Source: Planctomycetota bacterium (GTDB lineage: Bacteria; Planctomycetota; Planctomycetia; Pirellulales; Pirellulaceae). Taken from it: a DNA stretch of 40,797 bases. A program made the position numbers and the translations under genes. The notes below the pieces were generated by a model that was not told where the DNA came from, did no database searches, and saw only the letters and a program-made list of their open reading frames with translations. The stretch covers positions 1 through 40,797 of the forward strand of contig JAJDEH010000021.1 in assembly GCA_029259935.1 (NCBI GenBank), read 5' to 3'. This document shows, piece after piece, positions 10,146 to 18,275 of this stretch (positions within the stretch are counted from its first letter, which is position 1; the number at the start of each line of letters is the position of its first letter).

Positions 10146-10394
10146 ATGAAGAGACTTGCCCATTTTACTCTCGAAGGTCTGATTCAACAGGGACCCCACC
10201 AAGTTTGGGTCTGCTTGGGGACCTTTGCCACGGCCGAGTTGGCCGAAACGGCGACCGGCGGCGCGAGCTGCCATCGATCCGGGGTGATTGAAACCCGCAT
10301 CATGCCGCTGTACCGCGATTGCGAACCGACCGTGCTAGCCTCGCGCGGCAAATCGAAGGCTCCGGCGGCGGTCGAGTCGGTGACGTTGGCTTAG
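10146..10394 (+). CDS. Small hypothetical protein (82 aa)
   Basis: 82 residues from an ATG with AGGA eight bases upstream, and codon use like the neighbouring genes. The protein contains LEGLIQQGPHQVWVCLGTFATAELAET and a central cysteine (GASCH) but no motif I can assign. The first half looks like a short alpha/beta unit; no signal peptide or membrane segment is visible. It sits between rsmD and an intergenic inverted repeat and converges on the 885-residue gene. The ribosome-binding site and protein-like composition favour a real gene; function unknown. Confidence 0.5.
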   Translation: MKRLAHFTLEGLIQQGPHQVWVCLGTFATAELAETATGGASCHRSGVIETRIMPLYRDCEPTVLASRGKSKAPAAVESVTLA

Positions 10395-10522
10395 CGCTTC
10401 GTCAGAGCTATGAATTAGAAATGCGTGCCACTGCTGGCTGGTCCGGTAGTGGCTTCTATCTGGACCCAGCACTGCACCGTTAACAATGCTGTAGTGGCAC
10501 TCTAATATTTTGTCAGGACTTA

Positions 10523-10596
10523 GTTTTCGGGTGGCTGGGGTCGAGCGAAGCGAGCCCCGGCTCACGTTGTTCGACTCCAGCCACCCAGCCGAAAAC
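10523..10596. repeat. Long imperfect inverted repeat between convergent genes
   Basis: The left arm (10523-10544, GTTTTCGG then GTGGCTGGGGTCGA) pairs with the right arm (10571-10596) when the right arm is read on the other strand. The match is exact apart from one G/A change and a 4-base CTGG insertion in the right arm. A smaller GC-rich stem sits in the middle. It lies between the stop codons of two convergent genes, so it could act as a terminator in both directions or be one copy of a dispersed intergenic palindrome. Confidence 0.6.
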
Positions 10597-10649
10597 CAAA
10601 CTGCGACGGAGTACTAGAGCCTGGATCCCAACCAATTCGCCGCCCACTG

Positions 10650-13307
10650 CTATCGGGTCGAAGTGGTTGCACTGGGCGAATCAGCGACACGGGCGCGGAC
10701 TTGGGGATTGACGGACGTCTTGTCGACCAAGGATACGCCGATCCAGCCATCAATGATTGCCAACTGGGCAATCTCAAGATCTTGATAGCGTTCGTCCTCC
10801 ATGAGCTTTTTGGGCGTGATGGGATAAGATCGCTTCAAGGAAAACACCTTGCTGAAGATGCCTCGCAACGCGATTTGATCTCGCAGCCGCAGCCGTCGCC
10901 CAGCCAAGGAGACAAATCCCTCGGGGTCGCGCGCGAAAGTCACCATCAGGCCATCGGTTTGGGCAACATAGTCGACTTGAACGGTCAGATCGCGCCATGG
11001 TCGCCGTCCTCCAGCAGCCAGTTCGGCCAACTTCAGTGTGATCCGCACGCGTCCGTCGCCAAAGTCGAACCGGGCCGAACCGTGGTCGGCCATGCGGACT
11101 TGGACGTCCTCCGGAATCTCCTCTGGAACCTCGCCTTGCTTTGCCCCGAACCGGCCACTCAGTTCCGCATAAAGTTTCCGTAACTTATACGTCTTACCAT
11201 CTAGAGCCAGTTTGGCCACCAGATTGTTGATGGTGGATTGATGGAACTGGGCGCTGGCCAAGCTTTCCGCAATGGCCCGCGGACGGGGCGTGTGAGCGGC
11301 CAATTGCGCGTGCCCGGCAAGACGCATGCGGCTGATGAACCGATCGGGCGTGGTTTCGTATCCGATCGCGGTGGGATTCAAGCGAAAGGCTCGCAGCGGT
11401 TGAATGATTTTCTCGAAAAATTTCTCTTCGGCATCCCGCAGTTGCTCTTCTACTCGCGCATCGAGTTGCCGCTGGACGGTTTGCTCTATCCGCTGTGCCG
11501 CCTCGCGATTCGACTGCGCCTCTTTCTGTTGTTGTTCTTGCATGGCGATCGATCGTGCGATCGAGTCGATCAGCGGCACTCCGTCATAGTCCGTCGTCAC
11601 GTCATGGACTTGCGTTTGGTTCTTGGCGCGAGCCCGCGTTCTGCCAACACGCAGCCCGTGCTGGTCCAAGATAAACGGCTTTTCGGCGAGATACCTGGCT
11701 CGGCCCGTGTTCCGAAACCGTGCCGGTCCGGCGGAGGCTTCCGTATTGGACAGAATGGTCCCGCGCGATTGCAGTCGCCCTTGGAGACGCTGAGCGTGGG
11801 GCACAAGCCGCAGGCTCACTTCGCTTTTCGTTTGGCTGGTACCGCGAACTTGCGCGCCGGAGATCACCTCGCTGACCGGTTGCGAGGAAGTATGCTGTTT
11901 CGGCAGGAAGCGGTTCATCAACACTTGGGAGATGGCAACTCGGACGTTGGCATTGGCGTAATGCGTTTCGATTGCCCGGCGGATTTGCTTTTTGGCGGGT
12001 TCTTGCGACCATTCGAGCAAATGCAGATTGCTGGCAACTACTTTTGCATAATGTAGTTCTTGGTGCTGTTCGTAATTCTCGAGCGTGTGCAGTAACGACG
12101 AATAATTCACGTCTTCGCTCGCCCATGGATACAGCATCTTTCGCAGCGCCACGAAGACAGGTTGTTGAAAGTACTGTTGCTGTTTCAATGTCATGCTTGG
12201 CGAATCGATGCGAATCAGCAGCATCCGCGCCATGTCTTGCCGCTGGCTCTCGTTGGTCGCGAAGTACTCAAACAGCGGAATCGCGACATCAAACCTTAGA
12301 TATTCACGCCACGTTTGCGAATTTTCAAGAGAGCTAACTTCGCGCAGGGCGAGTTGCAGTTGCCGGGCAACATCGCCGCTGGACCGTGAAGGCGCGCTGG
12401 CTTCGCCTGTCTGCAACAGCTCTTGAATCGCCCGCCAAACATCCACTCGCCGCTGCAGCGAATAGAGCGCCCGCGTCATCTGTTCCTGCTCGCCCACGTC
12501 CAGTCGACGGGCGGCCGTCCGGCCGGCGGAATGTAATTTTGCGATACGACCAACTCGTGTTCTCGATTCTTCACTGGCAAGGTCCGGCGTACCGTGCAAC
12601 TGCTTCAGTTCGGAGATCACGGCTTGCGACCATTCCGCACAAATTGGATTGCCGCAAATCCGCTCCAGATCCGCGACCAGACGAGCCGGCCAAGGCCACG
12701 CCGTGCGTTCCGTTGTCGTCGCGTTCGAATTTTCGTTATTGGCGGGGGTGTGAGCTGAGGATGGTTCCGGCGCGGGTGATTCGCTGGAGGGCAGTTCGAG
12801 GGAGGGAGTTTCCGAGGGCGGATCTTCCGCGGACGGTTCGATCGGCGTCGGACTGCTGGGCGGAAGATCAAATTGTAAAAGCGGGCCGTCTTCGTTTGTG
12901 TCGCCGTCCGCCGGTGCTTCGTTGTCGTCGGTCGAGTCGTCGTCGGTCGAGGCGTCGTCGGTCGAGGCGTCGCTGGTTGGGGCGTCGGCTTCGCGAACCG
13001 GCGCGGCCTCGGCAACCAGAACCGCATCGGCATTAGCGGCTGTCTCGTCGCCGGCGTCAACATCCGCTTCCACGTCGGTCGCGTGAAACTGATCGGCGAT
13101 GGGGGGCGCAAGTTCTTCCCTGAGTTGCCTGGGCGCGGGGGCCTGCTCGGCTGCCAATCCATCGGCCATGGGGTCCCTGTGCGTCCGCGAGTCGTCGCGC
13201 GAGTCGCCTCGCCACGATAGCGACGCCAGCAAGGACAGTACAAACAGGCCGACAACCGCCACTCTGCCGAACCAGGCGCGGTAGGTGGTGGGATTTTTCT
13301 GTATCAT
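10650..13307 (-). CDS. Membrane-anchored hypothetical protein with acidic Ser/Thr/Asp-rich linker (885 aa)
   Basis: Starts at an ATG with GGAG five bases upstream. One N-terminal membrane segment (about residues 14-28, VAVVGLFVLSLLASLSW) is followed by a disordered linker (about 40-200) with repeated DASTDD-type units and then Pro/Ser/Glu-rich sequence. The rest appears globular: a helical domain (about 205-480, including WPWPARLVADLERICGNPIC), a glutamine-rich probable coiled coil (about 590-645), and a final alpha/beta part (about 650-860, ending QDLEIAQLAIIDGWIGVSLV). The layout implies a large extracytoplasmic protein held by one helix. I recognise no domain. The gene is transcribed alone, with 409 bp of non-coding sequence upstream. 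Confidence 0.8.
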   Translation of the reverse strand: MIQKNPTTYRAWFGRVAVVGLFVLSLLASLSWRGDSRDDSRTHRDPMADGLAAEQAPAPRQLREELAPPIADQFHATDVEADVDAGDETAANADAVLVAEAAPVREADAPTSDASTDDASTDDDSTDDNEAPADGDTNEDGPLLQFDLPPSSPTPIEPSAEDPPSETPSLELPSSESPAPEPSSAHTPANNENSNATTTERTAWPWPARLVADLERICGNPICAEWSQAVISELKQLHGTPDLASEESRTRVGRIAKLHSAGRTAARRLDVGEQEQMTRALYSLQRRVDVWRAIQELLQTGEASAPSRSSGDVARQLQLALREVSSLENSQTWREYLRFDVAIPLFEYFATNESQRQDMARMLLIRIDSPSMTLKQQQYFQQPVFVALRKMLYPWASEDVNYSSLLHTLENYEQHQELHYAKVVASNLHLLEWSQEPAKKQIRRAIETHYANANVRVAISQVLMNRFLPKQHTSSQPVSEVISGAQVRGTSQTKSEVSLRLVPHAQRLQGRLQSRGTILSNTEASAGPARFRNTGRARYLAEKPFILDQHGLRVGRTRARAKNQTQVHDVTTDYDGVPLIDSIARSIAMQEQQQKEAQSNREAAQRIEQTVQRQLDARVEEQLRDAEEKFFEKIIQPLRAFRLNPTAIGYETTPDRFISRMRLAGHAQLAAHTPRPRAIAESLASAQFHQSTINNLVAKLALDGKTYKLRKLYAELSGRFGAKQGEVPEEIPEDVQVRMADHGSARFDFGDGRVRITLKLAELAAGGRRPWRDLTVQVDYVAQTDGLMVTFARDPEGFVSLAGRRLRLRDQIALRGIFSKVFSLKRSYPITPKKLMEDERYQDLEIAQLAIIDGWIGVSLVDKTSVNPQVRARVADSPSATTSTR

Positions 13308-13716
13308 GATTCTCCGCTTCCTTCACATCACGAACGCGACCGCACTCGCAACACCATCGATTAACAACTCTGCCCACAGGTATTTCGACGACGAGCCACC
13401 TTCTCTTTTGGCCAGGTTGGACGAGCCCGCTGTTTAGTCCTCATCGATCTAGATCGGACCGACCGGGCATGCAAGTCGAAAGGGAATCGGCAGATGGAGT
13501 TCCGCCTAAACGGGACGTGACGATTATCTCAATTGCCTTGGGAAGCTTTTCGGATTAGGAAAATCCGACGGCGCGCACAAGCCAAACCCCCAATCCGACC
13601 GTGACATCCGCACAGGCTCCGTCGAGCTGGACCATTCAGTCGCGTGTCGCCAGTCGCGTGTCGCCAATCGCGTGTCGCCAATCGCGCCCGCCACCGCGCG
13701 TCGGTTCGTGTTTGCA
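13308..13716. other. Intergenic region between two minus-strand genes
   Basis: This 409-bp stretch lies upstream of the 885-residue gene and downstream of the cupin gene. It holds a 14-bp tandem repeat (listed separately), a perfect 12-bp palindrome CGATCTAGATCG at 13445-13456, and a 7-bp-stem hairpin (TCGGATT / AATCCGA, 13550-13568) without a T-tract. No convincing gene was found. Confidence 0.6.
13637..13686. repeat. 14-bp tandem repeat, about 3.5 copies
   Basis: The unit CAGTCGCGTGTCGC occurs exactly at 13637 and 13651, as CAATCGCGTGTCGC at 13665, and as a partial copy from 13679. It lies just beyond the stop codon of the cupin gene and appears non-coding. Confidence 0.85.
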
Positions 13717-14085
13717 TCAACCTTCGTTGATCAAGACGGTATCGTCGTTTTCATACGCCGGCGCGCAGCAACACAGGAATTTCAACTCTTGCCGGCCAAC
13801 GTTGGTAATCTGATGCCGCTCGCCCGGCAAAATGGCGATGGCGTCGCCCGGTCCAACCTCGCACACCTCTTCGCCGATTTGCATTCTTCCTTGGCCTTCA
13901 AGGATGTAATAAATTTCTTCGGTTTCGGGATGAAAATGCGGGGTCGTCCGTCCGCCGACAGGAAGCCGCGCTTCGGCCAAGCTTTGATTCTTGATCCGCG
14001 AATTTCGATGGGCCAGCAGTTCGCGAATCTCCGAACCATCCTTAGTGGTAAAGGCGGGAACCTCCCCAATATTTTGCATGTCCAT
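13717..14085 (-). CDS. Small single-domain cupin protein
   Basis: 122 residues from an ATG with GAGGAAA nine bases upstream. The protein is one cupin barrel: the first motif is HFHPETEEIYYILEGQGRM (two His and a Glu as metal ligands), and the second is PGDAIAILPGERHQITNVG, supplying the last His. No signal peptide, so cytoplasmic. Proteins of this kind include mannose-6-phosphate isomerase-like barrels and small metal-dependent isomerases, dioxygenases or ligand-binding proteins; the substrate cannot be told from sequence. A Cys-Cys-Cys run (FLCCCAPAYEND) in the final strands is unusual. It appears to be a single-gene unit, with a 429-bp divergent upstream region. Confidence 0.85.
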   Translation of the reverse strand: MDMQNIGEVPAFTTKDGSEIRELLAHRNSRIKNQSLAEARLPVGGRTTPHFHPETEEIYYILEGQGRMQIGEEVCEVGPGDAIAILPGERHQITNVGRQELKFLCCCAPAYENDDTVLINEG

Positions 14086-14514
14086 GTGATGTGATTTCCT
14101 CTTCGTTGGTCTTCCGTCCCATCGCCTGCCATCCGAGATGCTACTTCAATCCAGCGGTTTGGAAAACCGCGGCCCAGCCGAAGGCGAAGAGTTGGAGCGA
14201 AGCCGTAGACCGAATCAACAAACTCGGTAACGACACTCCGACAAGATAGTAGGCTCAGCCGATGCGCACCTGGCCGGAACGGCGATTCGCTACTTCGCCG
14301 AGTGTCGATGCGGCTTTTCACATTCTTCATTCCGGGGCCCGTCGCGTCGCGATTGCAGGAGAAACAGCTTGGCCAGCGGCGGAGGGCCATTTTAGTTGCA
14401 GCAGGATTCGACATTTGCTTTAATGTCAGACATTAAAGAAGCTGCCCTGCTCGGGACCCGCCCACAGGACGGACTGGCCATCCGCTGCACTACCAAGCGA
14501 AAAAGAGCGAGCAA
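14086..14514. other. Divergent intergenic region between cupin and DUF1592 genes
   Basis: 429 bp without a convincing gene. It contains a hairpin with arms GCGGTTT and AAACCGC at 14154-14170, in the likely 5' leader of the cupin transcript, and a perfect 21-bp palindrome at 14418-14438 (listed separately). The remainder shows nothing I can name. Confidence 0.6.
14418..14438. promoter_or_regulatory. Perfect palindrome, probable operator upstream of the DUF1592 gene
   Basis: Arms CTTTAATGTC and GACATTAAAG are exact reverse complements around one central A. The site is AT-rich in a GC-rich region, has no T-tract, and lies 77 bp upstream of the DUF1592 start, all of which suit binding by a dimeric regulator better than a terminator. 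The regulator is not identified. Confidence 0.5.
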
Positions 14515-16359
14515 ATGCGTTCCGCCACACGAATTGCGTTTAGTCGTTCTTCACTCTTTGGATCCGCGTTGGCGGTCGCTTCGCTGATCGTTTCGATGGC
14601 CAGTGCGCAGGTGCCATCCACGGATAGCCGGGCCGATCAAAGACAGATCGACGACGGCATCACGTCGTTTCTCAAGCAGCACTGCATTCGCTGTCACGGC
14701 AAGGAGAAGCAGGAAGGCAAAGCTGCATTCCACCAGCTTCGGCTGACTTCAGATCTTGAGACGCAGGGCAAGTCGTGGCAAGGAATCGTCGACAAGCTGG
14801 AGTCGGGCGAAATGCCGCCCGAAGATCAAGATCAACCGTCTTTGGATGAGCGAAAGCAAGTAGTGCAGTGGATCAAACGAGCGCTGCGCGGAGCCGGCAT
14901 CTCAATCGACGAGAGCAAGTTGCTGCATCCGTCTCGAGGCAACTGGATGGATCACGATTTGCTGTTTTCCGGCAAGCCTACCGATCCGCCCGCGACGCGC
15001 GGGCGACTGTGGCGACTGACAGGACAAGGTTACGAGGAGTTCATTCTAAGCCTGAGCAAAAGACACTACCTGGGAATCCCCTCATGGGGCAGTCGACGGA
15101 TCCGCTCGCCCTGGGAGTTGTCGCCCCACGAAGGATTCCGCGATTACGCGAACCAGCACCGCATCGGCGAGCCCGAAATCGAGCAGCATTTGCGAAACGC
15201 GAAACGCGTGGCAAACGGCATAATGCTGAAGCTCAACAAACGCAGTGGAATCCAGGAATTCAAGGATTTGGTCCGCGCCGATTCACTCGACACGCCGATT
15301 GCGCCCAAGCAAGTAGAAGCCGCCGCGGCCGCCGCCGTCGACGGAATCCTAGGTCGCCAGCCGACGGAGAGGGAATTGAAGCGGTACGCGGGCTTTCTTC
15401 AAAGCAACATGGAAAGCCTCGGAACGAAGGGTGCGATCGAGCAGTTGCTGGTCGCCGTTCTCTTTCACCCCGAGGTCATGTATCGCATCGAGTTGCCAAT
15501 CGAAGGAGAGAAAAGGGCGCGGATGGTTCCCCGCGAATTGGCTCGGTCGATCGCATATGCGCTGACCGACCAGGAACCGGATGAAGAGCTGCTCAAAGCT
15601 GCCGATGCGGGAAAACTGTCCAGCCGCGACGACATCGGTCGGCAAGCGCTCCGCATACTCAACGATGACAGAATTGCCAAGCCACGGATTCTGCGATTCT
15701 TTCAAGAGTACTTCGGCTACACCAAAGCCAGAGATGTTTTCAAGGACGAAACGACTCGAAAGGAGGCTGGCCTGCGCGGTCGGGGAAGCTGGCAACCCGA
15801 TATCTTTGTCAGCGATACGGACCGGACGATCCTCTGGATTCTGAAGCAGGATGAAAACGTCCTGCGCGAATTGCTGACGACCGCGATGACGTTTACCTCG
15901 ACTGGAGACTCGCGTGAAGCGCAACGGGTGAAGAAGAACGCCGACCGAGCGTTCGATTCCGCCGCGCAAACCGCGCTAGACATCTACGAGATCGCTATGG
16001 AACGAACAGAATGGTCGGACGAACGACCGTTCGAGATGCCCAGCAACCACCGCAAAGGCATCCTGACGCATCCGAGTTGGCTGATCGCCCATTCAACGAA
16101 TTTTGATAATCACGCCATCCAGCGAGGTCATTGGATTCAGGAAAGACTGCTCGGCGGCAGCATCCCCGAAGTCCCTGTTACCGTCGACGCCCAACTTCCC
16201 GACGAAGCTCACAAGACGCTACGCGAGCGGATGCGTTGTGTGCCATTCGGGGAAGTTATACGGGTATTTCGAGTATGGGAACGCACCAGGTCGGGCACAA
16301 CAAGACGGATTCCAACGGCCTCACTGGCGATGAAATTCTTTCGAACGTTCGTCACTTGA
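14515..16359 (+). pseudogene. DUF1592-family cytochrome c-like gene, truncated within DUF1588
   Basis: 614 codons, of which about 574 match the family. Order: signal peptide (about 1-31), planctomycete cytochrome domain with CIRCH (57-61) and SGEMPPEDQDQPS, DUF1587/DUF1595-like helices, DUF1592 (about 330-460, ILRFFQEYFGYTKARDVFKD) and the start of DUF1588 (HRKGILTHPSWLIAHSTNFD, RGHWIQERLLGG, DEAHKTLRERMR). Immediately after ERMR, near 16236, similarity stops: the DUF1588 CxxCH and all of DUF1585 are missing, and about 40 unrelated residues follow to a stop. Another frame carries the end of a DUF1552 protein from about 16255. In related genomes a DUF1592-DUF1585 gene is normally followed by a DUF1552 gene, so one deletion appears to have fused the two. 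The product, if made, is probably inactive. Confidence 0.8.
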
Positions 16360-16745
16360 TCGCGGACGAGACCGCCGGGCTGTTGAAGCAGTTAGACGGC
16401 GTCCCAGAAGGCGATGGCACGATGCTGGACAACACCCTCGTCGTATTCACCAGCGACAGCGCCAACCGGCAGCACACCAGCGGCGAGAACTGGCCCTTCG
16501 TGCTACTCGGCAATCTGGGCGGCCGTCTGAAAACCGGTCGCTATGTCGCCTATCCCATGACCGAACGCGGCACGCCAGGCGACTGGAGCTACGGTGGAAG
16601 CGCGTCATCGTCCAACCCCACGATCAACGCGCTATACAACACGTTGCTGCACGCCGTCGGCGCACCAAGAGAACATTTCAATCTGGCAGGCGCGAACAAG
16701 GAAGATTTCAACCAGCGCGGTCCGCTGAGGGAGCTTCTAGCCTGA
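16255..16745 (+). pseudogene. DUF1552 gene remnant (C-terminal part only)
   Basis: In the third frame, from about 16255 to TGA at 16743-16745, the translation matches the last third of DUF1552 proteins: SSMGTHQVGHNKTDSNGL, a helical stretch, VPEGDGTMLDNTLVVFTSDS, NWPFVLLGNLGGRLKTGRYV, and a final NPTINALYNTLLHAVGAPRE ending PLRELLA. The Tat signal and roughly the first two thirds of the usual 430-470 residues are absent, and no start codon with a ribosome-binding site lies at the junction. Intact homologs are Tat-exported proteins encoded next to DUF1592-family genes. It overlaps the out-of-frame tail of the truncated DUF1592 gene. Conservation of the tail without an internal stop suggests the deletion is recent. 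Confidence 0.75.
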
Positions 16746-17227
16746 TAGCTCACCGGCACCTTGAGAGAGTGTTGCCAACAACGATCGCCGCGACCTTCGT
16801 TGTTGAATAGATCAGCCGCAAGGTAATTGCGGACGACTGGCCAATCCACTCGATCCGGAAGATCGAAAATTCATTCCGCGATGCAACATGCTGCCTGGCT
16901 CTTCATCTGGTGAAGACTGTGCGGCTCGGCTTGAGCCCGTGTAGCCAGTGACGCTCGTGGACGCTCACGCAGTTCCACCGGACTCAGCCCATCGTCCGCC
17001 TATGTGGACGTCGAGCGGTTTTTCGGCGTGGTACGGTTGCCCGCGGGCGAGCGTTCTTTCCCCCACCGTTCCACGTCTGCCTTCCCGCCTGCGCGGGAAT
17101 GTCGAACCCACGGCGAGCCGCCGTTGCTTCCAGTCAGGCGAGTAGCTGGCCAGTTGTCGCTCGCGACGAGACGAATTCGGCTGAAGCGATGGGGCCGAGT
17201 ATTTTGGCACCGAATGAATAGACCAAT

Positions 17228-17257
17228 TCGTGTGACGAGATGGAAGTGGTTGGGCAT
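17228..17257 (-). pseudogene. Possible fragment of a REP-associated Y1 transposase
   Basis: The minus strand encodes MPNHFHLVTR from an ATG at 17257. MPNHFHLV is the signature of REP-associated tyrosine transposases (Transposase_17, HUH type), and it abuts a REP palindrome at 17264-17284. No further family similarity is visible on either side in any frame, so at most a tiny scrap of the gene remains; chance cannot be excluded. Confidence 0.25.
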
Positions 17258-17260
17258 CCG

Positions 17261-17357
17261 TTTCCGCCGGGCTTGTCCCGGCGGGAACACAACTGCGTGG
17301 CTACCAACGATCGCATAATACAGACACGCTCTCCGCCGGGCTTGTCCCGGCGGAAGC
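17261..17357 (+). repeat. REP dimer, left arm
   Basis: Two palindromes in the same orientation, 17264-17284 and 17333-17353, each with arms CCGCCGGG and CCCGGCGG around the loop CTTGT. They are separated by about 48 bp that include AACACAACTG and GCTACCAACG. The block is repeated in inverse orientation at 17415-17510. Confidence 0.85.
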
Positions 17358-17414
17358 AACGATTTGCTTGCCCCTGAGGCGCGAGCGCAGCGATGCACAC
17401 ACTCCTGAGTCGTG

Positions 17415-17510
17415 GCTTCCGCCGGAGCAAGCCCGGCGGAGAGCGCTATGGAATTGTGTCACGTTGGTAGCTTGGCAGTTGTGTTCCCGCCGGGACAAGC
17501 CCGACGGAAA
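17415..17510 (-). repeat. REP dimer, right arm (inverted copy of 17261-17357)
   Basis: Palindromes at 17419-17439 and 17487-17507 are the same REP read on the other strand, each with one or two substitutions. Spacer words AACACAACTG, GCTACCAACG and CGCTCTCCGCC also recur, so the duplicated unit is the whole dimer and not only the palindromes. The two arms are separated by 57 bp. Confidence 0.85.
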
Positions 17511-17655
17511 CTGCCGAGGCGAATCGACAGCCCCGGAGCACTGTCGCGACCCGTGTCCCGGTCCACCTCCAAGTGACCAAAGTGTCCAGTCCCGTCGTCG
17601 CCCAGCTTTCTCGCGGCAGCCACAGTCTCGTAACTCGGTTGCGGAGCCCACTCAC

Positions 17656-18183
17656 TCATTCATTGAATTCATTGATATGATGAATTAGTTCTCCGTCAAC
17701 CAGAAACCGTTGTATGAAATCCTCAAACTTTCCTATTTCAAGCAACCGATTTGAAGTTGGAAAATAGACCGCAGTCGCTCCGTCGTTGCGCAATAATACT
17801 GTATTCCCGTTGACCTCGTACGTCTCCAGTGAGCCCAACCAAGCTGCATGTTCGTCTAAACTGACTTCCCATGTTTCCTCCGAAAACCCATGCCAAGTTA
17901 GTGGCGGTTGGATCCCGTATGAAATGAATTGGGGACACCAGACCATCCCGCCAAAATGACTGCAGAACTCGTGAAAGACCGACTCTTCGTGCAGGCCGAA
18001 TGCGACGACCATTTCGTGATTGGCGTCAACAATTTGCTGTTCGGGATACAAGATTGCGTTCCAGTGCTGGTCTTCCCAAAAGTTGGGCGTGTAGTGACCA
18101 TCACCGCACCGACTACGATCAACGTACTCGGTGACGTGGACGCGCAAGGCGATGTGCTGGCCGCGGACATGTGTGAATCGCAA
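17656..18183 (-). CDS. Hypothetical protein (175 aa), TTG start
   Basis: 175 residues from TTG at 18183; an in-frame stop lies five codons upstream and no ATG occurs near the beginning, so TTG is the only long start. The protein has no signal peptide. It is rich in aromatic residues and His (DQHWNAILYPEQQIVDANHE, PPLTWHGFSEETWEVSLDEH) and ends with ATAVYFPTSNRLLEIGKFED and a short helical tail. I do not recognise a family; the C-terminal part loosely recalls SMI1/KNR4-type proteins, which I would not rely on. Its coding sequence is richer in A and T than its neighbours and it sits beside a repeat-rich gene-free region, so recent acquisition is possible. Confidence 0.55.
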   Translation of the reverse strand: MRFTHVRGQHIALRVHVTEYVDRSRCGDGHYTPNFWEDQHWNAILYPEQQIVDANHEMVVAFGLHEESVFHEFCSHFGGMVWCPQFISYGIQPPLTWHGFSEETWEVSLDEHAAWLGSLETYEVNGNTVLLRNDGATAVYFPTSNRLLEIGKFEDFIQRFLVDGELIHHINEFNE

Positions 18184-18275
18184 CGGCCCTTCAAACTAAC
18201 GGTGTACCGATTGCATCGGAGTTTGTAAAATGGAGGGAAGGAGCAGGTGATCTCCATCTTTGGGATGGGGCCTGA

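Larger units (their letters stand above)
16746..17655. other. Gene-free region with REP-type palindromes
   Basis: 910 bp with no credible gene. It contains an inverted pair of REP dimers (17261-17510), a separate 7-bp-stem hairpin at 17082-17099 (TTCCCGC / GCGGGAA with CTGC loop), and a short minus-strand peptide resembling a REP-associated transposase signature. Open frames here in every direction run through the palindromes and have no family resemblance. Confidence 0.7.

Noticed and set aside
11238..12056. 272-codon plus-strand frame opposite the 885-residue gene
   Set aside because: Antisense to a gene with a good ribosome-binding site, membrane segment and coherent composition; no supporting signals of its own.
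17261..17510. CRISPR array
   Set aside because: The repeats are palindromic, only four in number, alternate in orientation, and the spacers are also repeated.
16948..17690. Several 60-130 codon frames in the REP region
   Set aside because: They read through the palindromes on both strands and share repeated peptides such as RRDKPGG that are just translated repeats.
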